A stretch of DNA of 64,000 bases. Origin: Variovorax paradoxus. GTDB lineage: Bacteria; Pseudomonadota; Gammaproteobacteria; Burkholderiales; Burkholderiaceae_C. Below are positions 39,105-47,655 of the stretch, piece by piece. Numbering within the stretch: the stretch's first letter is position 1; every line of letters begins with the position of its first letter. The notes under the pieces are model-generated. The model searched no databases. It saw only the letters and a program-made list of their open reading frames with translations, and was not told the DNA's origin. The position numbers were made by a program, and so were the translations under genes. The stretch covers positions 3,363,001-3,427,000 of the forward strand of contig NZ_CP091716.1 of NCBI RefSeq assembly GCF_022009635.1. The letters run 5' to 3'.

Positions 39105-40019
39105 ATGACTCTGTCGGACATGATGAACATCGGCCTCATGCAGGGCTTCGCGGGGCTGAGCCTCTTCGCGGTGCTGCTGCTGATGGGGCTGGGCCTGGCG
39201 ATCATCTTCGGCCAGATGGGCGTGATCAACATGGCGCATGGCGAATTCATGACCATCGGCGCCTATTCGATCTACCTGGCCGCGCGCGTCACCGAAAGCC
39301 TGGCGCCCGAGTTCATGCCGTACTACTTTCCGATCGCCATCGCGCTGGCTTTCGTCTTCGCCTTCATCGTGGGCTGGATCGTGGAGTGGGCGCTGATACG
39401 CCACCTCTACAAGCGCCCGCTCGACACGCTGCTCGCCACCTGGGGCGTGAGCCTGGGGTTGCAGCAGATCTTCCGCACCTTCATCGGCCCGAAGGAAGTG
39501 AGCCCCACGCTGCCCGAATGGCTCATGGGCTCGTGGACGCCGCACGAGGGGCTGGACATTCCCATCAACGGCCTGTTCGTGCTGGTGCTCACGGCACTCG
39601 TCACCGGCGGCGTGCTGGTCGCGCTGCACAAGAGCCGCTGGGGCCTCAGGGTGCGCGCCACCGTGGCCAACCGAACGATGGCCAACGCCACCGGCATCGA
39701 CACCAGGAAGACCGACCGCCTGACCTTCGCCATCGGCTGCGGCATCGCGGGCGTGGCGGGCGCGGCCTTCACCACCATCGGCTCGACCGGACCGACCTCG
39801 GGGTCGCTCTACATCGTCGACGCCTTCCTGGTCGTCACCTTCGGCGGCGCGGCCAGTCTCTTCGGCACCGTGGTCTCGGCCTTCGGCATCGCGCAGACGC
39901 AGTCGGTGTCCGAGTTCTTCATGACCGGCTCGATGGCCAAGGTGCTGACGCTGTCGCTGATCGTCTTCATCCTGATGCTGCGACCGCAAGGCCTGTTCGC
40001 CGTCAAGGTCCGCCGCTGA
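39105..40019 (+). CDS. urtB: urea ABC transporter permease UrtB
   Basis: 304 residues with about eight membrane helices, LivH family. GLGLAIIFGQMGVINMAHGEFMTIGAYS is the diagnostic N-terminal segment, with the FGQMGVINMAHGE motif typical of UrtB. The cytoplasmic loop GLRVRATVANRTMANATGID contacts the ATPase. It lacks the long N-terminal periplasmic extension found in some cyanobacterial and enteric UrtB. Lies after the REP-like element, 155 bp from urtA, and 28 bp before urtC. Confidence 0.93.
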   Translation: MTLSDMMNIGLMQGFAGLSLFAVLLLMGLGLAIIFGQMGVINMAHGEFMTIGAYSIYLAARVTESLAPEFMPYYFPIAIALAFVFAFIVGWIVEWALIRHLYKRPLDTLLATWGVSLGLQQIFRTFIGPKEVSPTLPEWLMGSWTPHEGLDIPINGLFVLVLTALVTGGVLVALHKSRWGLRVRATVANRTMANATGIDTRKTDRLTFAIGCGIAGVAGAAFTTIGSTGPTSGSLYIVDAFLVVTFGGAASLFGTVVSAFGIAQTQSVSEFFMTGSMAKVLTLSLIVFILMLRPQGLFAVKVRR

Positions 40020-40047
40020 ATCCGATTCCTTCCTGGAGAACGTTCCG

Positions 40048-41238
40048 ATGAATTTCATCAAGGCCTCGATCCAGCGCTACCAGCTCGGCAGCCTGCTGCT
40101 CCTGGTGCTGCTGCTCGCGGTGGTGCTGCCGCTGTCGCTCGACATCTTCCGCCTCAACCTCGTGGGCAAGTACCTCACCTACGCCTTCGTGGCCGTGGGG
40201 CTCGTCATGGTGTGGGGCTACGGCGGCGTGCTCAGCCTGGGGCAGGGCGTGTTCTTCGGCATCGGCGGGTATGCGATGGCGATGTTCCTCAAGCTCGAAG
40301 CCTCCGACCCCGTCACGACCAAGATCCAGTCGACGCCGGGCATTCCGGACTTCATGGACTGGAACCAGATCACCGAGCTGCCCGCGCTGTGGCTGCCCTT
40401 CAAGAGCCTGCCGCTGAGCCTGGCGCTGGTGGTGCTGGCACCGATGGCGCTGGCCTGGCTCGTGAGCTTCGCGATGTTCAAGCGACGCGTGGGCGGCGTT
40501 TACTTCGCGATCATCACGCAGGCGGTGGCGCTCATCTGCACCGTGCTCATCATCGGCCAGCAGGGCTACACCGGCGGCGTCAACGGCATGACCGACCTGA
40601 AGACACTGCTGGGCTGGGACACGCGCACCGACGGCGCCAAGTACGTGCTGTATTACGTCTGCGTCGGCCTGCTGGTGCTGAGCATCCTGCTGTGCCGCTG
40701 GATCCAGACCAGCAAGCTGGGCACGCTGCTGCTGGCCATGCGCGACAAGGAAGACCGCGTGCGCTTCTCCGGCTACGACGTGTCGAACTTCAAGGTCTTC
40801 ATCTTCTGCCTGGCGGCCGGGCTCTCGGGCATCGGCGGCGCGATGTTCGCGCTGCAGGTGGGCTTCATGTCGCCGAGCTTCGTGGGCATCGTGCCCTCCA
40901 TCGAAATGGTGATCTTCTGCGCCGTCGGCGGCCGCATGAGCCTGGTGGGCGCGGTGTACGGCGCGCTGCTGGTGAACGCGGGCAAGACGCTGTTCTCCGA
41001 AAGCTTCCCGGACCTGTGGCTGTTCCTGATGGCGGGCCTGTTCATCGGCGTGACCATGGCCTTCCCGATGGGGCTGGCCGGCGTATGGGAAGAAAAGATC
41101 CGCCCGTGGTGGAAGTCGCGGCGGCAGGCGCTGCGCGAAGCGGCCGTCAAGCCGCCGGCAACACCAACAGCAGCACAACCAGCCGCACAGCCACCCGAAC
41201 CCACGCTGCCCGAAGGCGTAGGCAGCCAGCGCGCCTGA
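40048..41238 (+). CDS. urtC: urea ABC transporter permease UrtC
   Basis: 396 residues, LivM family, about ten helices. YLTYAFVAVGLVMVWGYGGV and LSLGQGVFFGIGGYAMAMFL are the usual N-terminal motif; AMRDKEDRVRFSGYDVSNFK is the coupling loop. A Pro/Ala/Thr-rich disordered tail (residues ~365-396) follows the last helix. GGAG lies 10 bases before ATG 40048. It pairs with UrtB as the channel dimer in the inner membrane. Confidence 0.93.
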   Translation: MNFIKASIQRYQLGSLLLLVLLLAVVLPLSLDIFRLNLVGKYLTYAFVAVGLVMVWGYGGVLSLGQGVFFGIGGYAMAMFLKLEASDPVTTKIQSTPGIPDFMDWNQITELPALWLPFKSLPLSLALVVLAPMALAWLVSFAMFKRRVGGVYFAIITQAVALICTVLIIGQQGYTGGVNGMTDLKTLLGWDTRTDGAKYVLYYVCVGLLVLSILLCRWIQTSKLGTLLLAMRDKEDRVRFSGYDVSNFKVFIFCLAAGLSGIGGAMFALQVGFMSPSFVGIVPSIEMVIFCAVGGRMSLVGAVYGALLVNAGKTLFSESFPDLWLFLMAGLFIGVTMAFPMGLAGVWEEKIRPWWKSRRQALREAAVKPPATPTAAQPAAQPPEPTLPEGVGSQRA

Positions 41239-41259
41239 CCGAACCGGAGCCACACATTC

Positions 41260-42003
41260 ATGAGCAACACAGACTTCGCGCTGGCGGTGGAAGACCTCAC
41301 CGTGTCCTTCGACGGCTTCAAGGCCATCGACGACCTCACCCTCTACATCGACCGCAACGAACTGCGCGTGATCATCGGCCCCAACGGCGCGGGCAAGACC
41401 ACGCTGCTCGACCTGATCTGCGGCAAGACACGCGCGAGCGCCGGCAGCATCAAGTTCAAGAACACCGAACTCACGAAGATGGCCGAGCACAAGCGCGTGC
41501 GACTGGGCATAGGCCGCAAGTTCCAGACGCCATCCATCTACGAGAACCTGAGCGTATTCCAGAACCTGGAGGTGTCGTTTCCCAAGGGACGTTCGGTGTT
41601 CGGGGCGCTGGCCTTCAAGTGCGACGAAGAGGTCAAGGCCAGGGTACAGGCGGTGGCCGACGAGATCGGCCTGGCCGACAAGCTCGAAACCGAAGCAGGC
41701 CTGCTGAGCCACGGCCAGAAGCAGTGGCTGGAGATCGGCATGCTGCTGATGCAGGAGCCCGAGTTGCTGATGCTCGACGAACCCATTGCCGGCATGAGCG
41801 CGCGCGAGCGCGAGCTCACGGCCGACCTGCTCAAGCGCATCTGCCAGAACCGCGCGGTGATCGTCATCGAGCACGACATGGCCTTCGTGAAACAGATCGC
41901 GCACAAGGTCACGGTGATGCACCAGGGAAAGATCCTTGCCGAAGGGCCGATGGAGAAGGTGCAGGCCGACCCGAAGGTCATCGACGTCTACCTGGGGCAC
42001 TGA
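41260..42003 (+). CDS. urtD: urea ABC transporter ATP-binding protein UrtD
   Basis: 247 residues, LivG family. Walker A GPNGAGKTT (~42-50), Q-loop in FQTPSIYENLSVFQNLE, signature LSHGQKQWLEIG (an LSHGQ variant characteristic of UrtD), Walker B ELLMLDEP, and switch VIVIEHDMAF. It starts 22 bp after urtC with GGAG as ribosome site and its stop lies one base before the urtE ATG. It hydrolyses ATP with UrtE to drive uptake. Confidence 0.94.
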   Translation: MSNTDFALAVEDLTVSFDGFKAIDDLTLYIDRNELRVIIGPNGAGKTTLLDLICGKTRASAGSIKFKNTELTKMAEHKRVRLGIGRKFQTPSIYENLSVFQNLEVSFPKGRSVFGALAFKCDEEVKARVQAVADEIGLADKLETEAGLLSHGQKQWLEIGMLLMQEPELLMLDEPIAGMSARERELTADLLKRICQNRAVIVIEHDMAFVKQIAHKVTVMHQGKILAEGPMEKVQADPKVIDVYLGH

Positions 42004-42004
42004 C

Positions 42005-42706
42005 ATGAGCAACATCAACCTCAAGGTCGAGGACCTTCACGTCGCCTATGGGCAGAGCGAGGCCCTGCACGGTATCTCGTTCGATGGCCATGCCAACGAG
42101 ACCGTGGCCATCATGGGCCGCAACGGCATGGGCAAGACCACGCTGTTCAAGAGCCTGATGGGCGTGCTGCCGCTCAAGAGCGGTCGCATCGAGGTGGCGG
42201 GGCAGGACGTGTCGCGCGACGAGAGCTTCCGCCGCGTGGCCAAGGGCATCGCCTACGTGCCGCAGGGCCGGATGATCTTCCCGACGCTGACGGTGGAGGA
42301 GAACATCCAGACCGGCCTCGAGAACTCCAGGACCCGCCGCATCCCGGAGGAAATCTACGCGCTCTTCCCCGTGCTGTGGGACATGAAGAGCCGCAAGGGC
42401 GGCAACCTCTCCGGTGGCCAGCAACAGCAGCTCGCCATCGCGCGCGCCCTTGTCACCGACCCCAAGGTGCTGCTGCTCGACGAGCCCACCGAAGGCATCC
42501 AGCCTTCGATCATCAAGGACATCGCCAAGGCGCTCAACGAGATCCGCAAGCTGCGCGGCATCACCATCGTCGTGTCCGAGCAAGTGCTCAGCTTCGCGAT
42601 GGACGTGGCCGACCGGCTCTTCGTCATCGAAGGCGGACGCCTCGTGCACGAGACCTCGCGCGACAAGACCGACGTGGATCACATCAAAGCCTACCTCTCT
42701 GTTTAA
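42005..42706 (+). CDS. urtE: urea ABC transporter ATP-binding protein UrtE
   Basis: 233 residues, LivF family. Walker A GRNGMGKTT (the Met after Asn-Gly is usual in UrtE), signature NLSGGQQQQLAIARAL, Walker B KVLLLDEPTEGI, and switch region ITIVVSEQVLSF where Glu-Gln replaces the usual His, as in LivF/UrtE proteins. ATG 42005 follows the urtD stop by one base, so translation is coupled. It forms the ATPase dimer with UrtD. Confidence 0.94.
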   Translation: MSNINLKVEDLHVAYGQSEALHGISFDGHANETVAIMGRNGMGKTTLFKSLMGVLPLKSGRIEVAGQDVSRDESFRRVAKGIAYVPQGRMIFPTLTVEENIQTGLENSRTRRIPEEIYALFPVLWDMKSRKGGNLSGGQQQQLAIARALVTDPKVLLLDEPTEGIQPSIIKDIAKALNEIRKLRGITIVVSEQVLSFAMDVADRLFVIEGGRLVHETSRDKTDVDHIKAYLSV

Positions 42707-42730
42707 CCACAACCCCAGGAGCCATCGCAA

Positions 42731-43963
42731 ATGACGGACACGCTGATCAAGGTCGACCTGACCAAGCCGCCCACCGAGAACGAGAACATCCACAACCGCT
42801 GGCACCCGGACATCCCGATGGCCTGCTGGGTCAACCCCGGTGACGACTTCATCCTCGAGACCTTCGACTGGACCGGCGGCTTCATCAAGAACAACGACAG
42901 CGCCGACGACGTGCGCGACATCGACCTGAGCACCGTGCACTACCTTTCGGGCCCCGTGGGCGTGAAAGGCGCGGAGCCCGGCGACCTGCTGGTGGTCGAC
43001 CTGCTCGACATCGGCGCCAAGCAGGACAGCCTGTGGGGCTTCAACGGTTTCTTCTCGAAGAAGAACGGCGGCGGCTTTCTCACCGACCACTTTCCCGAGG
43101 CGCAGAAATCGATCTGGGACTTCAAGGGCATGTTCACCAGCTCGCGCCATATTCCGGGCGTCAACTTCGCGGGCCTGATCCACCCCGGCCTCATCGGCTG
43201 CCTGCCCGACAAGCCCATGCTCGACATGTGGAACGAGCGCGAGAAGGCGCTCATCGCCACCGACCCGGACCGCGTGCCCGGCCTGGCCAACCCGCCGTTC
43301 GCGGGCACCGCCCACATGGGCAAGATGACCGGCGAGGCAAGGGCGAAGGCCGCGGCCGAAGGCGCGCGCACCGTGCCGCCGCGCGAGCACGGCGGCAACT
43401 GCGACATCAAGGACCTGTCGCGCGGATCGAAAGTGTTCTTCCCGGTGTATGTGGACGGCGCGGGTCTGAGCGTGGGCGACCTGCACTTCAGCCAGGGCGA
43501 CGGAGAGATCACCTTCTGCGGCGCCATCGAGATGGCCGGCTGGGTGCACATGAAGGTCACGCTCATCAAGGGCGGCATGGCCAAGTACGGCATCAAGAAT
43601 CCGATCTTCAAGCCCAGCCCCATCACGCCGCAATACAACGACTACCTGATCTTTGAGGGCATCTCGGTCGACGAGAGCGGCAAGCAGCACTACCTCGACG
43701 TGAACGTGGCCTACCGCCAGGCCTGCCTGAACGCCATCGAATACCTGAAGAAGTTCGGTTATTCGGGCGCGCAGGCCTATTCGATCCTGGGCACTGCCCC
43801 CGTGCAGGGCCACATCAGCGGCGTGGTCGACGTGCCGAACTCGTGCGCCACGCTGTGGCTGCCCACGGGCATCTTCGACTTCGACATCAACCCGAACGCC
43901 TCGGGCCCCGTGAAGTTCATCGACGGCAGCATCGACATGCCGCTGTCCCCCGACCTGCGCTGA
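42731..43963 (+). CDS. fmdA: formamidase (acetamidase/formamidase family)
   Basis: 410 residues, the length of Methylophilus FmdA. Family landmarks: NRWHPDIPMACWVNPGDDF near the start, HYLSGPVGVKGAEPGDLLVVD, HPGLIGCLPD, PPREHGGNCDIKDL and VQGHISGVVDVPNSCATLWL. It hydrolyses formamide to formate and ammonia in the cytosol. AGGAG precedes ATG 42731, 24 bp after urtE, so substrate imported by UrtABCDE is likely processed here. It is the zinc-type FmdA family, unrelated to nitrilase-type AmiF. No urease genes lie in the window. Confidence 0.95.
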   Translation: MTDTLIKVDLTKPPTENENIHNRWHPDIPMACWVNPGDDFILETFDWTGGFIKNNDSADDVRDIDLSTVHYLSGPVGVKGAEPGDLLVVDLLDIGAKQDSLWGFNGFFSKKNGGGFLTDHFPEAQKSIWDFKGMFTSSRHIPGVNFAGLIHPGLIGCLPDKPMLDMWNEREKALIATDPDRVPGLANPPFAGTAHMGKMTGEARAKAAAEGARTVPPREHGGNCDIKDLSRGSKVFFPVYVDGAGLSVGDLHFSQGDGEITFCGAIEMAGWVHMKVTLIKGGMAKYGIKNPIFKPSPITPQYNDYLIFEGISVDESGKQHYLDVNVAYRQACLNAIEYLKKFGYSGAQAYSILGTAPVQGHISGVVDVPNSCATLWLPTGIFDFDINPNASGPVKFIDGSIDMPLSPDLR

Positions 43964-43979
43964 AGAAAGAAAGCCCGCC

Positions 43980-44324
43980 ATGCCGACCTACGACTACGCC
44001 TGCGGGCACTGCGGCGGCTTCGAGGCGCTGCGGCCTTCGGGCCTGCGCGACGAGCCGGCCGTGTGCCCCGACTGTGGCAGCGCCTCGCCGCGCGTGCTGT
44101 CGGCCGCGCCCCGGCTCGCGCTGATGGCCTCGGGCACGCGCCGCGCCATGGAAACCAACGAGCGCGCGCGGCACGAGCCGGGCAGCTCGCGGGACTACGC
44201 GCGCTTCAAGCACCCGGCGGGCTGCGGCTGCTGCGGCTCCGGCAGCAAGCGCGGCGCGACGGTGACTGCGCCCAACGGCGCCAAGTCCGCGCCTTCACGC
44301 CGGCCCTGGATGATCAGCCACTGA
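43980..44324 (+). CDS. fmdB: FmdB-family zinc-ribbon protein
   Basis: 114 residues. MPTYDYACGHCGGFEAL and AVCPDCGSASPRVLS give two CxxC pairs (C8/C11, C29/C32), the FmdB/CxxC_CXXC_SSSS zinc ribbon; another Cys cluster (GCGCCGSGSKRG, ~74-85) lies in the tail. FmdB was named as a regulator of formamidase in Methylophilus, though similar proteins occur widely. It starts 16 bp after fmdA and ends the operon, converging on the sensor-kinase gene. Confidence 0.88.
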   Translation: MPTYDYACGHCGGFEALRPSGLRDEPAVCPDCGSASPRVLSAAPRLALMASGTRRAMETNERARHEPGSSRDYARFKHPAGCGCCGSGSKRGATVTAPNGAKSAPSRRPWMISH

Positions 44325-44330
44325 CCGCGT

Positions 44331-45710
44331 TCAGACCTCCGCCTGCGCGAAGCGGATGGTCACGCAGGCCCCGCCCAGCGCACCCTGCGACAGCGTGACC
44401 GTGGCGCCATGCAGCGCCGCGATGTCGCGCACGATCGCCAGCCCGAGCCCGCTGCCTTCTCCGGCCACATGCTGTCCGCGCACGAAGCGCTCGAACACCG
44501 CCTCGTACAGCTCCTTCGGCACGCCGGGCCCGTTGTCGGACACGCGGATCGAGGGCGGCGACGTGTCGAACCCGATCAGCACAGCGCCGCCTTCCTGCGT
44601 GTAGCGCAGCGCGTTGTCCAGCAGGTTGCCCAGTGCTTCGCTGAACAGCTCGGGCTGCAGTCGCACCATCACAGGCTCGGCGGGTGCATCGAGTTCCAGC
44701 GTGATCGAGCGCGAGGCCGCGAACTCCAGGAAGGTGCTGCCCACGTCGTGCGCCAGCGCCGCAAGGTCGGTGGGCACGAAGCTCAGGTTGCCGCGCACCT
44801 CGGGGTCGAGCCTGCCGAGCGCGAGCAACTGCTGCACCATGCGCGCGGTGCGCTGCACCGTGTTGCCCAGCTCGCCCAGCACCTGCCGGCTGCTCTCCAG
44901 GTCGCCGGCCTCGGCGGCGCGGGTCACGCCCAGTTGCAGGCCGGCGAGCGGCGTGCGCAGCTGGTGCGCCACCGTGGCCGCGAACTGCTGCTCGCGGGTG
45001 AGCATGGCGCGGATGCGCGCGAGCAGGTCGTTCAGCGCGGTGGCAAAGGGCATCAGCTCGCGCGGCATGTCGTCGGCGGCAATGGGCTGCAGCGAGGCAT
45101 GCGAGCGCTCGTTCCAGCGCGCCGCGATGGCCTCCAGCGGGTTGAGCGTGCGGCGCACCGCGAAGCCGATGGCGGCCGCGGCGGCCAGCAGCAGCGCGCC
45201 CACGGGCACCAGCATCATCAGCACCTCGTTCTGTGCGCGTTGCCGTTTGCGGGTGGTCTCGGCCACCAGCACCAGCACCTTGCTGTCTTCGCTCGCGCCC
45301 GGAATTCTTGCCGCCGCCACGCGCACCGCATGGCCCGCATAGAAGGCGTCGAAGGCCTCGCCGGCGCGGTAGCTGGCATGCCGGGTGCCGGTGTGCGGAA
45401 TGCCGTGCTGCCCGGCCAGGAGCTGGCCGGCCTCGCTCACGCTGAAATAGACCTGGTCGATCTCGTCGTAGCCCAGCACGGCCTCGGTCGCGGCGGGCAG
45501 GTCGAGATGGGCGTGCCCGTCTGGGAAGCGCACCTGCGCGGCCACCGAGCGAGCGGTGTCGAGCAGCCAGCGGTCGAAGGCCTTGTCCGTCAGGCGCTGC
45601 GCGGTGAAGGTGCCGACCGCGCCGGTGGCCGCCACCACCGCGAGCAGCGGCAGCATCAGCCAGACGAGCAGGTCGCGCTGCAGCCACCATGCGCGGCGCA
45701 CCGTGCTCAT
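44331..45710 (-). CDS. sensor histidine kinase, TctE/QseC-like
   Basis: 459 residues: membrane helix ~14-35 (LLVWLMLPLLAVVAATGAVG), periplasmic sensor to ~160 (DUF2869-like TctE N-terminal region: RLTDKAFDRWLLDTARSVAA), second helix (MLVPVGALLLAAAAAIGFAV), HAMP linker, HisKA with H near 246 (FAATVAHQLRTPLAGLQLG) and HATPase_c (NLLDNALRYTQEG, VSDNGPGVPK, GSGLGLAIVRDI). The TctE group often senses organic acids, but the divergent efflux operon suggests control of metal or drug export. It overlaps its regulator gene by 4 bp. Confidence 0.9.
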   Translation of the reverse strand: MSTVRRAWWLQRDLLVWLMLPLLAVVAATGAVGTFTAQRLTDKAFDRWLLDTARSVAAQVRFPDGHAHLDLPAATEAVLGYDEIDQVYFSVSEAGQLLAGQHGIPHTGTRHASYRAGEAFDAFYAGHAVRVAAARIPGASEDSKVLVLVAETTRKRQRAQNEVLMMLVPVGALLLAAAAAIGFAVRRTLNPLEAIAARWNERSHASLQPIAADDMPRELMPFATALNDLLARIRAMLTREQQFAATVAHQLRTPLAGLQLGVTRAAEAGDLESSRQVLGELGNTVQRTARMVQQLLALGRLDPEVRGNLSFVPTDLAALAHDVGSTFLEFAASRSITLELDAPAEPVMVRLQPELFSEALGNLLDNALRYTQEGGAVLIGFDTSPPSIRVSDNGPGVPKELYEAVFERFVRGQHVAGEGSGLGLAIVRDIAALHGATVTLSQGALGGACVTIRFAQAEV

Positions 45711-46375
45711 GTTTCCTCCTCCAGCACGTAGCCGAAGCCGCGCAATGTGCGAATCGCCAGCCCCGAGCCGGCCAGCTTGCGCCGCAGCCGCGACACGTAC
45801 ACCTCGGCCGCGCTGTCGCTGACTTCCAGGTTGCGCTCTGCGAGCGCGTCGATCAGCGCGCGCTTGGGCACCAGACGCGGCGCGCGCCGCACCAGCAGGC
45901 CCAGCACCTCGAATTCGCGCGGGAACAGCACGAGCGACTGGCCCGCGATGTCGACGCGGCCTTCATTGCCGTACCAGGTCAGCTTGCCGTATTGAACGAA
46001 GTCTTCGCGCGAACGCTGGGCGCGGCGGGTGAGCACCTCGACGCGGGCGTCCAGCTCCTCCACCGCGAAGGGCTTGACGAGGTAGTCGTCTGCGCCGGTG
46101 CGCAGGCCTTCCACACGGTCGGCCACGCGGTCGCGCGCCGTGAGCACCAGCACCGGCGTCTTGCGGTCGGTGCGACGCAGCCTGGCCAGCCATTGCATGC
46201 CGTCGCCGTCGGGCAGGCCGAGGTCGAGCACCACCAGGTCGACGCCGCGCTGGGCGAGCGCCGCATCGGCGGCCTGCAGCGTGCTTGCCGCCTCGACGGC
46301 CCATTGGTGGCGTTCCCAGCGCAGCACGAGTTCGTGCGCAATGACGGCGTCGTCTTCGACCAGCAGCAGGCGCAT
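45707..46375 (-). CDS. OmpR/PhoB-family response regulator (TctD/QseB-like)
   Basis: 222 residues: receiver (MRLLLVEDDAVIAHELVLRW, phosphoacceptor Asp51 in LVVLDLGLPDGDG, VLVLTARDRVADR, ADDYLVKPFAVEEL) and winged helix (LVLFPREFEVLGLLVRRAPR, VYVSRLRRKLAGSGLAIRTLRGFGYVL). It is translated first, with the kinase start overlapping its stop. The 107-bp gap to the efflux operon has a long inverted repeat likely bound by this protein or another regulator. Confidence 0.92.
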   Translation of the reverse strand: MRLLLVEDDAVIAHELVLRWERHQWAVEAASTLQAADAALAQRGVDLVVLDLGLPDGDGMQWLARLRRTDRKTPVLVLTARDRVADRVEGLRTGADDYLVKPFAVEELDARVEVLTRRAQRSREDFVQYGKLTWYGNEGRVDIAGQSLVLFPREFEVLGLLVRRAPRLVPKRALIDALAERNLEVSDSAAEVYVSRLRRKLAGSGLAIRTLRGFGYVLEEET

Positions 46376-46398
46376 CGCTTCGGCGGTTCAGTGATTGA

Positions 46399-46424
46399 TA
46401 GGTTGTTGCAAGCTTGCAAACCTA
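46399..46424. promoter_or_regulatory. inverted repeat between two-component genes and RND efflux operon
   Basis: TTGCAAGCTTGCAA (46406-46419) is a perfect 14-bp palindrome, flanked by TAGGT (46399-46403) and ACCTA (46420-46424), giving a 12-bp-armed inverted repeat with a two-base bulge. It sits midway in the divergent promoter. OmpR-type regulators normally use direct repeats, so a different dimeric regulator is possible. Confidence 0.55.
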
Positions 46425-46482
46425 GGCTCGCGTGCACTTTCAGTTTAACGGCGCCGTCTCTGTCGCGGCGCCTGGAATCCGC

Positions 46483-47655
46483 ATGAATAAAAAATGGACC
46501 GTGCCGGCCTTGTCGGGGTTTTTCATCGTCTCTTGCGCGGCATGGTTCCTCTGGGCCCGAAGCCCGACGGAGTCGCGCGCCGGCACCGAACGCCCGCCGC
46601 AGCCGGCCACCCAGCTGGGCGCCGAGACCCTGCGCTACCCGGAGGGTGCGGCGCAGCTGACGATGATCCAGGCGCGGGCCATTCTGCCCTCGCGCGTGCC
46701 GCTGGCCGACGTGCTGAGCGCCCGCGTCACCTACGACGAGGACGTGACCGCGCGCATCGGCGTGGGGGTGTCGGGGCGCATCGTCGACATCAAGGTTGCG
46801 CCGGGCGACACGGTGAAGGCCGGGCAGGTGCTGGCCGAGATCGACTCGCCCGACTTCGGCACCGCCGCCGCCGACCTCGACAAGGCCCGTGCCGATGAAG
46901 AGCGCAAGCGCCTGGCCGTCGAGCGCGCGAAAGACCTGGTTTCCGGCGACGCGATTCCGGTGAAGGAGTGGGAGTCGCTGCAGTCCGACCTTGCCCAGGC
47001 CCGCGCCGAGACACTGCGCGCCGGCCAGCGCCTGAAGAACCTCAATCCGCGCGGCCTGGCCATCAGCGGCCAGCGCGTGAAGCTGACCAGCCCCATCGAC
47101 GGCGTGGTGACCGACCGCACCGCCACGCCCGCGCTGGAAGTCAGCCCCGGCATGGCCGCGCCGCTCTTCGTGGTGACCGATCCGAAGCGGCTCTGGCTCA
47201 TGATCGACCTGCCCGAGAAGCTGCTGGGCCGCGTGCGCCTCAAGAGCGACGTGAGCGTGGAAAGCGACGCCTTTCCCGGCCAGCAGTTCAGCGCCAGGAT
47301 CGTGCAGCTGGGCCAGGTGGTCGACGTCAACACTCGTCGTGCCACCGCGCGCGCGGTGCTCGCGAACCCGCGCACCGAGCTGCTGCCCGAGATGTTCGTG
47401 CGCGCCAGCGTGCTGCAGGCCGAAGGGCAGGGCGTGCGCGTGCCCAACAGCGCCATCGTCAACCACGGCGTGTACGCCTACCTGTTCGTGCAGGAGGCGC
47501 CGGGCGAATTCCATCGCCGCAAGGTCGCGCTGCTCACGCAGGGCGGCGACGCCAGCTACGTGGGCGAAGGGCTCAAGGGCAGCGAACTGGTGGTCGTGAA
47601 GGGCGCGCTGCTGCTGGACGCCGAACTCACCGCGCGCGCGGGTGACAAGTCGTGA
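46483..47655 (+). CDS. RND efflux periplasmic adaptor subunit
   Basis: 390 residues. An N-terminal signal-anchor (MNKKWTVPALSGFFIVSCAA), then barrel-sandwich (GVGVSGRIVDIKVAPGDTVK, GQVLAEIDSPDF), an alpha-hairpin with coiled coil (AAADLDKARADEERKRLAVERAKDLV), lipoyl and beta-barrel domains (SPIDGVVTDRTATPALEVSP) as in CzcB/CusB-like HlyD proteins. It bridges the inner-membrane pump and outer-membrane channel. ATG 46483 has GGAA upstream; an ATG at 46432 lacks a site. The stop overlaps the pump start. Confidence 0.9.
   Translation: MNKKWTVPALSGFFIVSCAAWFLWARSPTESRAGTERPPQPATQLGAETLRYPEGAAQLTMIQARAILPSRVPLADVLSARVTYDEDVTARIGVGVSGRIVDIKVAPGDTVKAGQVLAEIDSPDFGTAAADLDKARADEERKRLAVERAKDLVSGDAIPVKEWESLQSDLAQARAETLRAGQRLKNLNPRGLAISGQRVKLTSPIDGVVTDRTATPALEVSPGMAAPLFVVTDPKRLWLMIDLPEKLLGRVRLKSDVSVESDAFPGQQFSARIVQLGQVVDVNTRRATARAVLANPRTELLPEMFVRASVLQAEGQGVRVPNSAIVNHGVYAYLFVQEAPGEFHRRKVALLTQGGDASYVGEGLKGSELVVVKGALLLDAELTARAGDKS

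Noticed and set aside
42731..44324. Urease-linked urea utilisation operon
   Set aside because: urtABCDE is often followed by urease genes; here formamidase follows and no ure gene is present in the window.
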